DNA of 64,000 bases from Gnetum montanum (Eukaryota; Streptophyta; Gnetopsida; Gnetales; Gnetaceae): positions 164,696-228,695 of the forward strand of contig MNCI01036774.1 of assembly GCA_015680685.1 (NCBI GenBank). The letters run 5' to 3'. A model generated the notes under the pieces. That model ran no database searches, had not been told where the DNA came from, and worked only from the letters and a program-made list of their open reading frames with translations. The translations under genes were made by a program, and so were the position numbers. This document shows, piece by piece, positions 23,466-34,583 of this stretch (positions are counted from its first letter, which is position 1; every line of letters begins with the position of its first letter).

Positions 23466-24592
23466 ATGGAGGAGACATCTTACACAAAGCCATCCATGTT
23501 CAATGAATTTGACTTCACTTATTGGAAAGCTAGAATGCAAGGGTTCTTCAAATCCATGGAGTTTGAAGTGTGGAAGTCAATCCTCTACTTGTCAATAGCT
23601 CCATTGGCACCATCAAGCCTTGCAAAAAATGGACATAAGAAGAGAAAGATAAGTTCATGTATGATTCAAAAGCAAAAAATTGTTTATATTGTGCTTTGAA
23701 TAAACATGAATTTCATAGGGTAGCAGGATGTAAAACATCAAAAAACATTTTGAAAACTTTAAAAGCTACTTATGAAGGAACCTATCTTATTAACCAATCT
23801 AAATTGTTAGTTTTACAAAGTGAATACAATAAGCTCAAAATGAGAGAAGGTAAGAAAATCAAAGATTATTTTTCTAGAGCCAATGATCTTTTTGTAGCTA
23901 TTATAGGAACAGGAAAAGATTTGCCCAAAAGCGATGTCATCATCAAAATGATTAGAACTTTACAACCGAAGTTCAGACCAAAGGTTATAGCTATGAAGGA
24001 AATTAGAAATTTCTCAACTTTGAAATTTGAAGAATTTCAAAGTTCTCTTATTACTTATGAAATGAATCTCATAAGCGAAGGAGCGATCCAAGAAAGACCT
24101 ATAGCTCTAAAGACCACCTCCAAGAAAAAGGAGTCCAATGAGTATGATGAGGGAAACAAAGATGAGATTGCCTTTCTCTCAAGAAAGCTACAACGATTGT
24201 TGACAAAAAGAAACAAGGGGGCATTTCAGAGATCCAATCTGCTTAAAGGGAGAGAAAGAGATAAAGGTTTTTTGAATTCTAACCTAGATTTCTCTTCTAT
24301 AGAATGTTGGGTTTGTGGAGGAAGAGGCCATATGACCTTCAAATATCCTAGTAATAGCAAGGTACAACCAAAAATAAGTCCAATGATGAGGAATCAAACA
24401 AGACCAACTTCTATACAAGTTGGGATGATGGTGAGCAAACTGAAGAAGAAGCATGCAATTCTTCCAAATATTCACATCTCATATGCATGGCACTTACAGA
24501 TGAAAATTCCTCACATATGGCTAAAGAAGGTGGTAAGTGTGATAAAAGGTATAATGAATTTAAAGAAGAAATTTTTCTTTTACAGTATTTGA
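23466..24592 (+). pseudogene. Copia-type gag with one frameshift
   Basis: The ATG at 23466 starts a gag of the plant copia type: FNEFDFTYWKARMQGFFKS near the N-terminus, then a long helical region with TYEGT, EYNKLKMREGKKIKDYFSRA and LPKSDVIIKMIRTL. A zinc knuckle CWVCGGRGHMTFKYP near 24300-24350 has its last Cys replaced by Tyr. A frameshift near 23640 separates the first about 60 codons from the rest. Gag would coat element RNA in cytoplasmic particles. No protease, integrase or RT follows, so the element is non-autonomous. Confidence 0.85.
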
Positions 24593-26780
24593 TTAGGAAG
24601 GCAAAGAAATTTGTAATTTCTAAGCTAGATGCTATCCACTTTGAAGTGAAAGAATAGATCTTAGACATAAAAGTTGAGATTCAATGACTAACCTCTTTTA
24701 ATAAGGACTACAAAATGTTCAAGAAGAGGAGAATCCTAAAAAATAGCTAAAGAATTTGAAGGAAGTTACACATGATAATTCAAGCTCAAGCATAATTAGG
24801 TTTGATAATTTTGATCATAAGAAAAATACTTTATTTGTGTGTAAAACTTGTGGTTGTAAGCAAACCCTTAATTATTCTCATGATGATCAAAATAATATTG
24901 ATGCTTGGTCTTGTCAAAAAGGCCCTGGTAAGGAAATTGTGTAGGCACCAGAAGCTAAAAATGAAGAGAAGTGGAGAAGTGAAAATAATGTAATAAGTGA
25001 TCAAGGATTTTATCATAAACATGAACAAATAGGGACATCACATACATGATCCAATGAAAGGAAACCTAAGGATGAGAAGATACTTCATGCTAGGGGACCT
25101 TACTCTATTAATCTTCTCTTTCCACCGGCAAGCAAGGTAAGCCTCCATCTCTTTGCTTACTAGTTAAATTATAAGTATATGATTTAAGAAGTCCAAAATT
25201 GCTGTGTCTTATCTAGGTTAAAATTATGGTGGAATAATTGTTTAGAGAATCTCTTACATTCATATTTGAGCTTGATGCAATTGGGTTTATGAAAATATGT
25301 AGTGTAGCACTTGTATTAATTTTCTATGGGTCATTATCTTATAATATTTTTTAGTTTGGTTTTTGTCTTGTGTTCAGTCTTGCTCAAACTGAACTTCTTG
25401 TGATGATATGCTTCTAAGCTCATGCCCTTTGGGATATTTTTTCCATAAGATAAGCTTTTGAATATTCTATCAATATTACTAATTGGAGACCTTAGTTTCA
25501 ACAATTGATCTTAATGTTGACCTACAACTATAGTGCTTTGGTGATTTACAATGTTTAAAAGTTGATCTTAAAAGCCCAAGAAGAGCTGCAAATGGGAAAG
25601 GGGAGCCTATTGCTCATTATCCATCATCATCTTAGAGGTCACTAATGTAGGGGGAGTCTTTGGAGACTTCAGCCAAGAATCACAAAATGAGTAAGGATTC
25701 ATGTCATGCAAGGGGTTGTTATAGTTTTCAAGGTAAAAGTAGGATTAACTCTTTGTTAAGATGTCTTATAAACATTTTACCATTATGATATCTCTTCGTT
25801 ATTGTTTAAAAATCTTGTTAAAATCTACTTGACTATTTTTTGGGCTTTGACTTGTTTATATTTGGTGTTTGCCCTTCTTAATGAGAATTTATTTTTCCAA
25901 ATGTATCCCTTCTTCCTTATCATTACCTTCATGATATTTTCATAAGAGTTGAGTTCTAATGGAATTATGACATATTGGTTTACCTTATGGGTTTATTGGT
26001 TCAATAGGTAGGTCATTTCATCCTCAAAAATTGGGTTTCGATATAGGGTAGCTTCTATCTTATTTTCTCAACCCTTTAAAATTTGTGCTAAGAGAATATC
26101 TTGAAATATAAGTTTTAATAAGATATCTGACCCTAGTTGATAAAGCCACCTACTTCCAAATGCTCTATCCTTGGTCTTTGGTGTTTAAGTCTATTTTCTC
26201 TTAAACATAAAAATTTTTACTTGGTCTTGTTTGTATTAGTTATGAGATGTTCTATCTAACTTTACTTTGATTGAAACTTCTCTTGAATAGGTTACCTTGA
26301 GATATACTTTCTAGTTCAAGAATTTAAAATTTGGCATGGCCGGTTTCAAATCATGTGATACAAATATGTTTAAGAAGTAGTATTGCTCTACTCTCCTTAT
26401 CATAAAGATTTATATGTCCTATTCTTTTGTTGATGTTTTCAAAAGAAGGAGAATATTAAAGAACCATGCAATATTTACTAGTAATGAATTATTGGTTCAG
26501 AGATAGGTTACTTAATATTCAAGGATTATACTTCACTTCAAGCTTTAGGTTTGAATATCACCTGAAAGGCTTGGATTACTTCTTAACAAATTAGGAGTAG
26601 TTCTTCATGGAACTTAGTACTGAAAATGTATGCTCTTTAACTAATATTCTTGCTTAGCTAACTATTTTTATCTCCTTGGGATTATCACATGCTATTGATT
26701 ATGCATATTCTCTACAATTGTTGCTCTTTTATGATGTCTCTTTAGGTATAATTTTACATGCTTTACCCTTTTTGATGTTG
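24593..26780 (+). other. Copia element interior without pol
   Basis: 2.2 kb between gag and the polypurine tract. It has short broken frames only (one at 24756-24944 encodes a Cys-containing stretch, CKTCGCKQTL) and no integrase, RT or RNase H motif on either strand. It is presumably degenerated or non-coding cargo of the element. Confidence 0.6.
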
Positions 26781-26783
26781 TTC

Positions 26784-26796
26784 AAAAAGGGGGAGA
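26784..26796 (+). promoter_or_regulatory. Upstream duplicated polypurine tract
   Basis: CAAAAAGGGGGAG here and at 26842-26856 are about 59 bp apart with similar flanks (TGTTGTT versus TGAACATC). Paired polypurine tracts are reminiscent of SIRE/Maximus-type copia elements. Confidence 0.6.
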
Positions 26797-26842
26797 GTAT
26801 GTATGATTCATTGACCCATTTTCTTAAGTTTTGAACATCACC

Positions 26843-26856
26843 AAAAAGGGGGAGAT
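26843..26856 (+). promoter_or_regulatory. Polypurine tract before the 3' LTR
   Basis: AAAAAGGGGGAGAT directly precedes the 3' LTR start TGTGGACC at 26857, the expected site for plus-strand priming. Confidence 0.8.
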
Positions 26857-28034
26857 TGTGGACCTTTTGGTGTGTCAAAATATTAAGTAAAATGCAAACA
26901 AAGGTTGTGTGTTATTGTGTTTGTAGAACCAAGATGAGATGATAAGGAATGAATTAGTTTAGACAAAATGAGAGCTCAAAGGAAACGATCATCCGCAAGG
27001 TCTCAAGTGAACATGCAAGAATCCCAAGAATGTGGACGAGGACCAAATAACTCACAAGCAAAGTTGTCATCATTGAAGCATGTAGAAGTGCAAGGTCATG
27101 AACAAGGAACAAAGAATTCATCATGCAAAAGAAGGTGAAGAAAGACGTCTCCAAGAAATAATAGACATCTTGTTAGAATTGAAGAATGCATAGGAAAAGA
27201 CATCTATGCAAAGATGTCTTTCATTAGGCAAATATTTCTTTCCCTAGAAAAAGATGTCTTCACAAAATGTAGGCTAGTTTCAGAAAGATGTCTTTTACTA
27301 GACAAAGATGTCTTCCCAAAATGTTGGCAAATACAGAAAGACATCTCAGCCACAAAGAAGACATCTTCCATGATCGGTAGCTAGCCATTGCACAAGTTTC
27401 AAGATGGATTTGAAAACATGGTAACTATAGGAAGACATCATTCTCATTGGAAAATGTGCAAGCCTTTGTACTATCATTGTGTAATCAATTTTCAATCATT
27501 GTTGCTCCTCATTGTATTATCATTTGTCCATTGTAAAGCGTGTTGTACTTCAAAGTGCAAGAATCAACAAACTAAGTTGCATTCATCCCTTGTAATTGTT
27601 TTTCTCTCTTGTTGCCCTACAGGATTAATATGCTTCTTGCAGGAAGGCATCTTGCTTGAGGTTGTTAAGATCCTATGGGATTGAGTGATTGTGTAACACC
27701 ATAATACTCTAGAGTGGAGGTCAAGATTGTAAAGGTTGTGGAAGCCTAAAAAACACATTCAAAGCTTATCGGGATCTTGTAGGGTTGAGTGGTTGGTTCA
27801 GTGTCACAACACTCCAGAGTGGAGCTTAGATCTTGTAGAGGGTGTGGTACCCTTCAAACCACATTTGAGAGAAAAAAAGTCCAGAGGTGTGCTTGTGATC
27901 TATCCTCCAAGTGTGGACTACCCTAGTTGGGGAACCACGTTAAATTTGGTATGTGTGCTTTGTCCAAAGAATTTCAATTTGGGAAACTTATTCATTCCCC
28001 CTCCCCCTCCCACTTCTAAGTTCAACGATCCTTA
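26857..28034 (+). mobile_element. 3' LTR of the copia-type gag-only element
   Basis: Aligns with the LTR at 22191-23410, with the same order of blocks (TGAGATGA, GTTGTCATCATTGAAGCATG, the AAGATGTCTT cluster, CTAGAGTGGAG, CCACTTCTAAGTTCAA). Divergence of very roughly ten percent by eye marks an old insertion. Confidence 0.85.
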
Positions 28035-28035
28035 G

Positions 28036-28155
28036 GTTGTACCTAGATACATTTCATGATGGAAATAAATATTGAAATAGAATATTCTTTATTTTAATAC
28101 TCTGACTTAAATTAGCTTCATTATTTTTCATATTATAATTTTCTTTATCGATTAT
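28036..28155. other. Spacer with target duplication ATTAT
   Basis: 120 bp between two retroelements. Its last five bases (28151-28155, ATTAT) are repeated at 35634-35638 after the next element. Confidence 0.6.
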
Positions 28156-29111
28156 TGATGAGACGTGATATCGCATAAGCTACGATATCGCGTCATCCCC
28201 TACGATATCGTGTACACGATATCGCGATTTTCCGCCAAGTCTATAAATAAGAAGTGGCTCTCCCTTGTTCCATCACCCTAGGCTAGAAGTAGGGAAACTC
28301 TGGCAGTTTGATCACTCCAGAGATAGAATATTTTCCATGTGCCTGCAGTAGGAGTCCTAAAGTGAACGGATCTTTATTTGAGCAACATTGTACCTGAACA
28401 CAAGTTGTGTACGACAATAAAGATGAACTTCCTGGATAAACCTTGTAGTGCATGGAATAGGATTTATTTTAATGTTATTTATTGCTTTCTCTCTCTCATC
28501 CTTAAACTCCTAGAATGCGGAATGAGTACGACTTGATTACGAGCATCTAAGTGTGACTACTTGGTAACCTAGTGGCATATCCAGGATTTGCACTTGGTAA
28601 TCCCAATGGTAGTCGTGCACCAGGATGTGTACAGTTAGTTAAGGAATCGGCTGCTCATCACACTTAGGCTAGATTAGCTTTCTCAACCCTTTCCTCCTAG
28701 TTAAGTGCCTCAGTACAACCACTTCGAGCACCTGCATTACGCGCAGTAATCCCAGCAATGATTAGCATTTGGTAGCCGCGGTTGCATCGGTTCAAGGTGG
28801 GTACGGTAAGTGGGAATGGATGTTGATGCTAGGTTAATTTAGACTTAGTCATTAGTTAGAATTAGTACTTAGTTTCTCAACCCTTCACCTTGTTAGCATA
28901 GGAGACATAAAACATAAAAAGATATAAAAATCATATACCTCAGACTTAACCATACACCGTTACAAGTACAAGTAAGTCTGGGAAGACAATGAATGATTAA
29001 CCCCAAGTGTTCCATGGAGTGTGTAGGCACTTAGTCTGCGGAGTTCGATCGGATCACGCGTGCTACACTCATTTCGTATGGTTGAGTGTAGGGGTACCTC
29101 GCCACTCATCA
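28156..29111 (+). mobile_element. 5' LTR, Athila-like element
   Basis: 956 bp from TGATGAGAC to ACTCATCA. U3 starts with clustered GATATCG motifs, including a perfect 22-bp palindrome at 28203-28224. A TATA-like CTATAAATAAG lies at about 28240 and an ATAAAGAT polyadenylation-type motif at about 28418. It is shorter than the 3' LTR because it lacks an approximately 90-bp module duplication. Confidence 0.9.
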
Positions 29112-29112
29112 T

Positions 29113-29130
29113 TGGAGCCGTTGTTGGGGA
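29113..29130 (+). promoter_or_regulatory. Primer-binding site, tRNA-Asp-like
   Basis: TGGAGCCGTTGTTGGGGA, two bases past the LTR end by count, is close to the TGGCGCCGTTGCCGGGGA site of Athila-type elements. Confidence 0.75.
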
Positions 29131-29257
29131 CTAAGTGTTAGTGCGCTAAGTAGAACATAAGAGATCATTTACATCGTTGGGAGCTTAAATGAACCTTAGG
29201 GTTAATCAAATAGAAAAAAAAATTATATAACGGTAATTAGCACACTAATAAATAACA

Positions 29258-31880
29258 ATGTCTTCTTCTCACAAGAGCACATCACCTAGGGATAATACAA
29301 AAGACAATTGGCAATCAAAAACACATAGTCGAAATCAGCCAAGTCCTAAACAATACCGAATAGTCTATACTCATCCCGATGAGTATATTCCAAACTTTAC
29401 CTTTATCCTCCATCAAGCCAAATAGCTGTAATGGAGAGATTTGCAAGGTAACATCGTGTTACCTCCAGATCGATCAGTCCCTAACATGCTCCTCTGTGCT
29501 TTGGCACAGATTGACATGACAGAATTGTATGTTGAATACGTTGTGGAAGACTGTGACATGAGGGATTATTATCCCATAGAAGCACAACGTATGTGGGAAT
29601 TAAGGCAAGAGAGCCAACATACCCTGTTGAAGAGCAAAGGCCTACACGTCCTTCGCAAAATAGGAGATGATGGGCCCATTATCACGGGTTCTCTAACAAA
29701 TGATGTTCCCCCTCCTAACGATGGTGAGGAGGTTGGGTATTAGAACCTATAATTAACAATACATAACATTGGTTCTGATGCCTGTGAACACCAACTATTC
29801 ACTGAGGGAACAACAACTCATAATAAGGATGGACACTTAGATCGTCACTGCGATTGGGGCCAAAGGAGCTGAAGAGAAGGTAGGAAACATCATCATGGCT
29901 ATGGTTCTCCTTCTTATTCTCCTTCATCTCATCACACACCCTCTCCTTCCACATCTGGGCACAACCATCATGAGCATAATGGTGAGGATAGTGGTAGACA
30001 AAATGAGAGACCTCAAAGGGAAATTCGAGAGAGAGGACAAGGGCATGAACGAAGGGAAAGTAGGGAACAACAAAGACATCACAGACGTCATGAAAGAAAT
30101 AATCATGACAAACCCCTACTTGCAACCCAAAGTATGCTTGACATAATGGAGGCAGTGAGAATCCCAACAAGGCATTTAAAAGATAATCGAATCAAGCGTT
30201 TAGACATGAATAACATCCCACGCTTTGAAGGCGGATACAACGTGGATCAGCAACATCATTTACAGGCATTCCATGATGCCTGCGCCTTGCAAAATATAGA
30301 GAACGAGTGGCAGAAACTTAAGTTGTTTCCCAGGATACTTATCAAGGAAGCAGAGAGTTGGTACCGATCCTTAGAACTGGAAACCATTAGGAGGTGGAGT
30401 ACGATGCTAAAACTCTTCAACGATAAGTATCAAACATACTCTAGAGTGTCCAATTTGCGTAAGCAGATCTAAGGATGGAAGCAAGGAAATCATGAACCCT
30501 TAGATGTTGCCATGGGCCGCTACTACGCATTGTTACATCGTTGCCCAGGCCATGGTTATGCACAACGGGATCAACTCCACCACGTCATAGATGGGCTAAG
30601 GTACGAAACTAGGAGAACCCTTGGGACTTATGCCCAAGGGAGACTATTAGAACTTAGATCCCATGAAATCTGTTCCTTGTTGGAACAAGTAGAAAAAGAA
30701 GGTGAGCTATGAAAAAGGGAAAGTGTGGAAGAGTACAACCGTGATCCCTCTCTTCGAAAGAAGGGAGTGAGATTTTGCGATGAAGGGGATGCGTCACCAC
30801 TTGAAAAGTTGGTGAACAGAAAAACTTTGCTTCTTTAGAAGCTAATAACAAAAGTAGCGGCTAAGGTCAATGAAGTATGGAGCTCCTTAGACAGTAAAAT
30901 TGAAACTGTCCTAAAGATTGTAGAGGAGTCTAAGGAGGAACGAAGTAGTGACAAGAACAAGAAAAAGCGGAGAAATTTAGGCCCTGCACGTGATAAGGGT
31001 AAGGGAAAAATAAATATCTCTGATGAAGTTGTGGATTCGAATTCAGACAATGACGGTGGATGTGAGATATGCCAATACGACCATCCTAAGGGATGTTGTC
31101 CAATCATCTCACATCTACAAGAGTCTGGGGTGTATGCACTTAACCCGAGACTCAATAGACAGCAAACACCCCAAAGGTTACCTTATCCTCAAGGTAACCC
31201 AAGACAGTTCCACCAACCATTGATGTACTATCCAAGTGGAACTCCACCACAACCCATCAGACAACATTAGCAGTGGAAACACCCACAGTCATGAGGGATG
31301 CCACTGCCGAAACAATACTACCCTTACCGGAAACCCGATCCTTATGGATACTATGTGTAGCAGCTGATTCCTCCAAGTGACCCTATGGGTTACACAACTC
31401 CACAACGTCACTACCCAGTTCAGGAATATTATTAGAATTCCCCTCCCAATAGAAATGCTCCACATATATACCATCCTCCAAATCCATCTGCACCTCTCAC
31501 GCCGGTAGCTCCACCACCAACCGCTTCAATAATGCCAAGGGTATTTCCCACTCAATTGCAACAACCCAATGTCGCGAGGGCTTCCAATCCTCAATTCTCA
31601 GTTGGTCCTAACAATTTTACGCTGAAAAGACCTTTCTTCAGAACCAACAATTCAACTAAGCCCTCACCCTCACAAGCAGTTGAACATCTAAACACCGCCA
31701 TACCAAATAAGGTTTTGGGACCCCCTTCAAATAAAAAATCGTGCCCGATGCACACGGTTATGTTAACACATACCGTTATCGACTGGATTAAGGTAGGCCA
31801 CCTTCCCAAGAAATTATCTGATCCTGGGGCCCCCCTAGTTTATGTCCAAGTCATTGGGAATGAACCCCATAAGGCTCTTC
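29258..31880 (+). pseudogene. Athila-like gag, one frame with twelve stops
   Basis: Starts at the ATG at 29258 (SSSHKSTSPRDN follows). A single frame is kept to about 31878 with stops at 29423, 29429, 29741, 29750, 29870, 30470, 30710, 30836, 31268, 31292, 31358 and 31433, and no frameshift. The core gag domain is at about 30110-30470 (RIPTRHLKDNRIKRL, LQAFHDACALQNIEN, EAESWYRSLE). A Lys/Glu-rich segment follows, then a CEICQYDHPKGC knuckle (about 31060-31100) and a Pro/Gln/Tyr-rich tail. Gag forms the particle. Nearly every stop sits where Gln or Arg (CAA, CAG, CGA) would fit, so C-to-T change explains most of them. Confidence 0.85.
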
Positions 31881-32300
31881 TCGTCAGGCTCCGGAGTCAA
31901 CTTAATCTCACAAGAATTGTATAAAACCTGTAGCCTACCTCCACTCAAGAAGAGAACTATTCACTTAGAGCTGGCTGACCAGTCCATCACTATTCCCTTG
32001 GGATAGGTTGAGGACATTGTTACCACCGTGGGTGGTTGGTCATACCCAGCTGATTTCCTAGTAATCCAAATAAACAATGATAAAGGGGATTTCCCAATAA
32101 TAATGGGAAGGGCATGGCTGAGTATAATAGATGCACGCATAGGAATCCGCAATCTTTCCCTAGAAATATCCAAGAAAAATACTTTTGGTAAGATTGAAAG
32201 AAAGAGAGTTCCATGCATCGCATATGGTGACACAGGGTGCCATTGCGTACAGAAATCATGGGTGATGCGAAGTTTAGCATTGCCTACATGTGATCGGTGT
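31740..32300 (+). pseudogene. Aspartic protease relic of the Athila-like element
   Basis: Continuous with gag. LPKKLSDPGAP and ALL precede the active-site region. A frameshift at about 31875-31884 falls exactly at the catalytic D-[ST]-G position, and the protein continues in another frame (GSGVNLISQELY, PADFLVIQI, then FPIIMGRAWLS, the flap and IGR motif). It is inactive as written. It would cleave gag polyprotein. No RT follows downstream. Confidence 0.75.
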
Positions 32301-34570
32301 GCATAAGATATTGACATACAAAAGTGCCTATATGCAGCAGCCACACAACAAGTAGTAGACACCTTGTGGTTGACAGCTACTCAAAAGAGCAACTGAAAAA
32401 TATGCATGGAATGAACTGAGGAAATAAACCATGCCAACAACGAAGGCATAGACACATTGGAATATGAGCATCGCCATCTTCCACCCCTTAATCTAAGAAC
32501 ATCAATGGGGAGAAGTTGGACACTTCTTAGAAATTCAAATAGGCACTCATTATTTCGGATCTCTCACTTTCCACTTAGTCATGGGGGAGATGGCCACCTA
32601 TGCTAATCATATGGGGCCCTTAGCTCTTTTAAGTTTTTGTTTTTCACGTTTTTGTTTTACACATTTTTGTTTTACAACTTTTTGTTTTACACGTTTTTGT
32701 CTTACACATTTTTGTCTTACACATTTTTGTTTTACAAATTTCTTTAACTTTTCTTGTTTTTGTTTTACAACTTTCTTTAACTTTTCTTGTTTTTTTTTAC
32801 AACATCGTTATAATTTTTCATTTTGTATGTGTATGTTTGTGTTATCCACCTTGTAAGTTTGTCACCCAATAAGTGTTCGGAATGATGGTATGAACAACTG
32901 CTTTCATATTGATTGCTAATGTTTGGTTTTTACCTTTAAGTCATGATGTTGATACTAAAGTATGTTCTTTTGATATGGCAGCCAATGAGTTCACTTCATC
33001 CATTCATCCACCAAGTTCTATGGTCTCTCTCTGCTTGGAAATGTACAGTCCCTTTGTAATAAGAACTTTTAATGAATCGGTGACTGGGCATTTCTCAAAC
33101 TAAGGAAGGACTCAAGGATTGAAAAGGGTGTGACTTCAAGGGAACTTGATGCATTTGTGTTGGCCGTTCTCTTGGGTGTTTGGATGTTTTCTTCTTGAGT
33201 TTTCTTGCTATGCCGATGTTACCCAATTATCGGAAGCTGAGCCAATAAAAATAATCAAGTCTTTGCATGGTGTGGTTCTCACGCATAAAAAAAAGAGAGA
33301 AGAAAAGTGAGAATTCAAAGCACACCCCTTAGACGAAATAATCATTTGGGCTATAAGCACTGGTTATGGAACTAAAAATGTTCCCTCTAACTAATGCCCT
33401 TCTCGCTTTCCATTCTCTCCTTGTTTGTTTCGTCGAAATGGTGGTGAATCTTTGGAGATGCATTCTTGTTACTCCAAGAGGATGATTTAGCCGAATGCAT
33501 TGATGTGAAGTCACTGGATGTGGTTGGTTTGAGGCTGGAGTTGGAATGAGATTTGCTGAGTTACATTAATCATGAAGCACACAAGGGGCTATACACCACC
33601 TTGTCCTTGGGATTCCATTCCATTCTCTTCTCTCCATTGTTCACCTCATTACCGGTTGTATCATTAGTGTATATATTTTGGTTGACACATTGTTTTCTTT
33701 TTGGTTCATTCTTGTGGTTAAGACTTTAACTCTTGTTCCAAATGACATTCCCAGAGCCTACGGACTCTTTGAATGTGGGTTTGTCAGGGCATCAAGGGCA
33801 TGAGCCTGCTTTGGGGAGGACCCACTGACATTCCTATTTGGTACATCAGTTAACTTCTTTTCCCTAACATTTTTGCAATTAATTTTATTTTGTTCATTAC
33901 CATCTTGACATCCATTTCATCGATGCTATAGTTGTCCCTTTTTATCTATCTTTCTTATTCCTTTTCTTTCTCCATTCTAACGCTACCAGAGGTTCGCGAT
34001 TAGTCATGGGGGTACAGGGCCTGCTTTTTTCAATTTTCTCTTAGCCCCAAATTTTTTTGATTTTTCCTAACCCCTACACCTTTGGTAGTCATCAATATTA
34101 TATCTCCAGATCCGTAATAAGCCATACCACAACCTAGCTAATGGACTTACATCGAAGCAAGGTATTAATTACATGATGATTCATTTACCCTTACTAATAT
34201 AAGATTGTGTTGTGTGTGCAAATGGTAATCATACAACAACGGATTGGATCTGGAAGGAACACATGGAATGGAGCAGCGCTACAACAGCTATGCAAGGAGC
34301 AAGATCAATGATGCGCTTATGGATGGACAATGAAAGGCACAATCTTGGCGTTGGTAGCAGCAACACTTCTTTCTCTCTTTCTCTTTCTCAGCTGGCAGCT
34401 AAGGCTTGATGTCATTGTAATAAGGTGTTCACCCTTGTTGTCATGAACACCAGTTTTGTTAAGTCTTGTAATGATGATTTGTTCACATGTCATCCCATTA
34501 GTTCCATTCCCCTCAATAATCCCATACCTTCCCAATATTTTGTAAGGAAATCGAGGACGAGTTTTCATTC
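32300..34570 (+). other. Non-coding 3' region of the Athila-like element
   Basis: 2.3 kb without recognisable pol or env-like coding sequence on either strand. It contains the 15-bp minisatellite at 32634-32815 and ends in a short purine-rich tract (CATGGGGGTA, 34574-34583) immediately before the 3' LTR, the likely plus-strand primer. Confidence 0.6.
32634..32815 (+). repeat. 15-bp TTTTTGTTTTACAC minisatellite
   Basis: Seven successive 15-base units of the type TTTTTGTTTTACACG, then an irregular TTTCTTTAACTTTTCTTG module that repeats. It lies in the non-coding 3' region of the retrotransposon. The apparent Phe/Cys-rich open frame over it is a by-product of the repeat. Confidence 0.8.
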
Positions 34571-34583
34571 ATTCATGGGGGTA

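Noticed and set aside
29258-31880. Stop codons repaired by U-to-C RNA editing
   Set aside because: Such editing is organellar and limited to certain plant lineages. This is a nuclear retrotransposon, and deamination explains the pattern more simply.
32581-32856. Open frame for a Phe/Cys-rich small protein
   Set aside because: It is produced by the 15-bp TTTTTGTTTTACAC minisatellite in the retrotransposon's non-coding 3' region.
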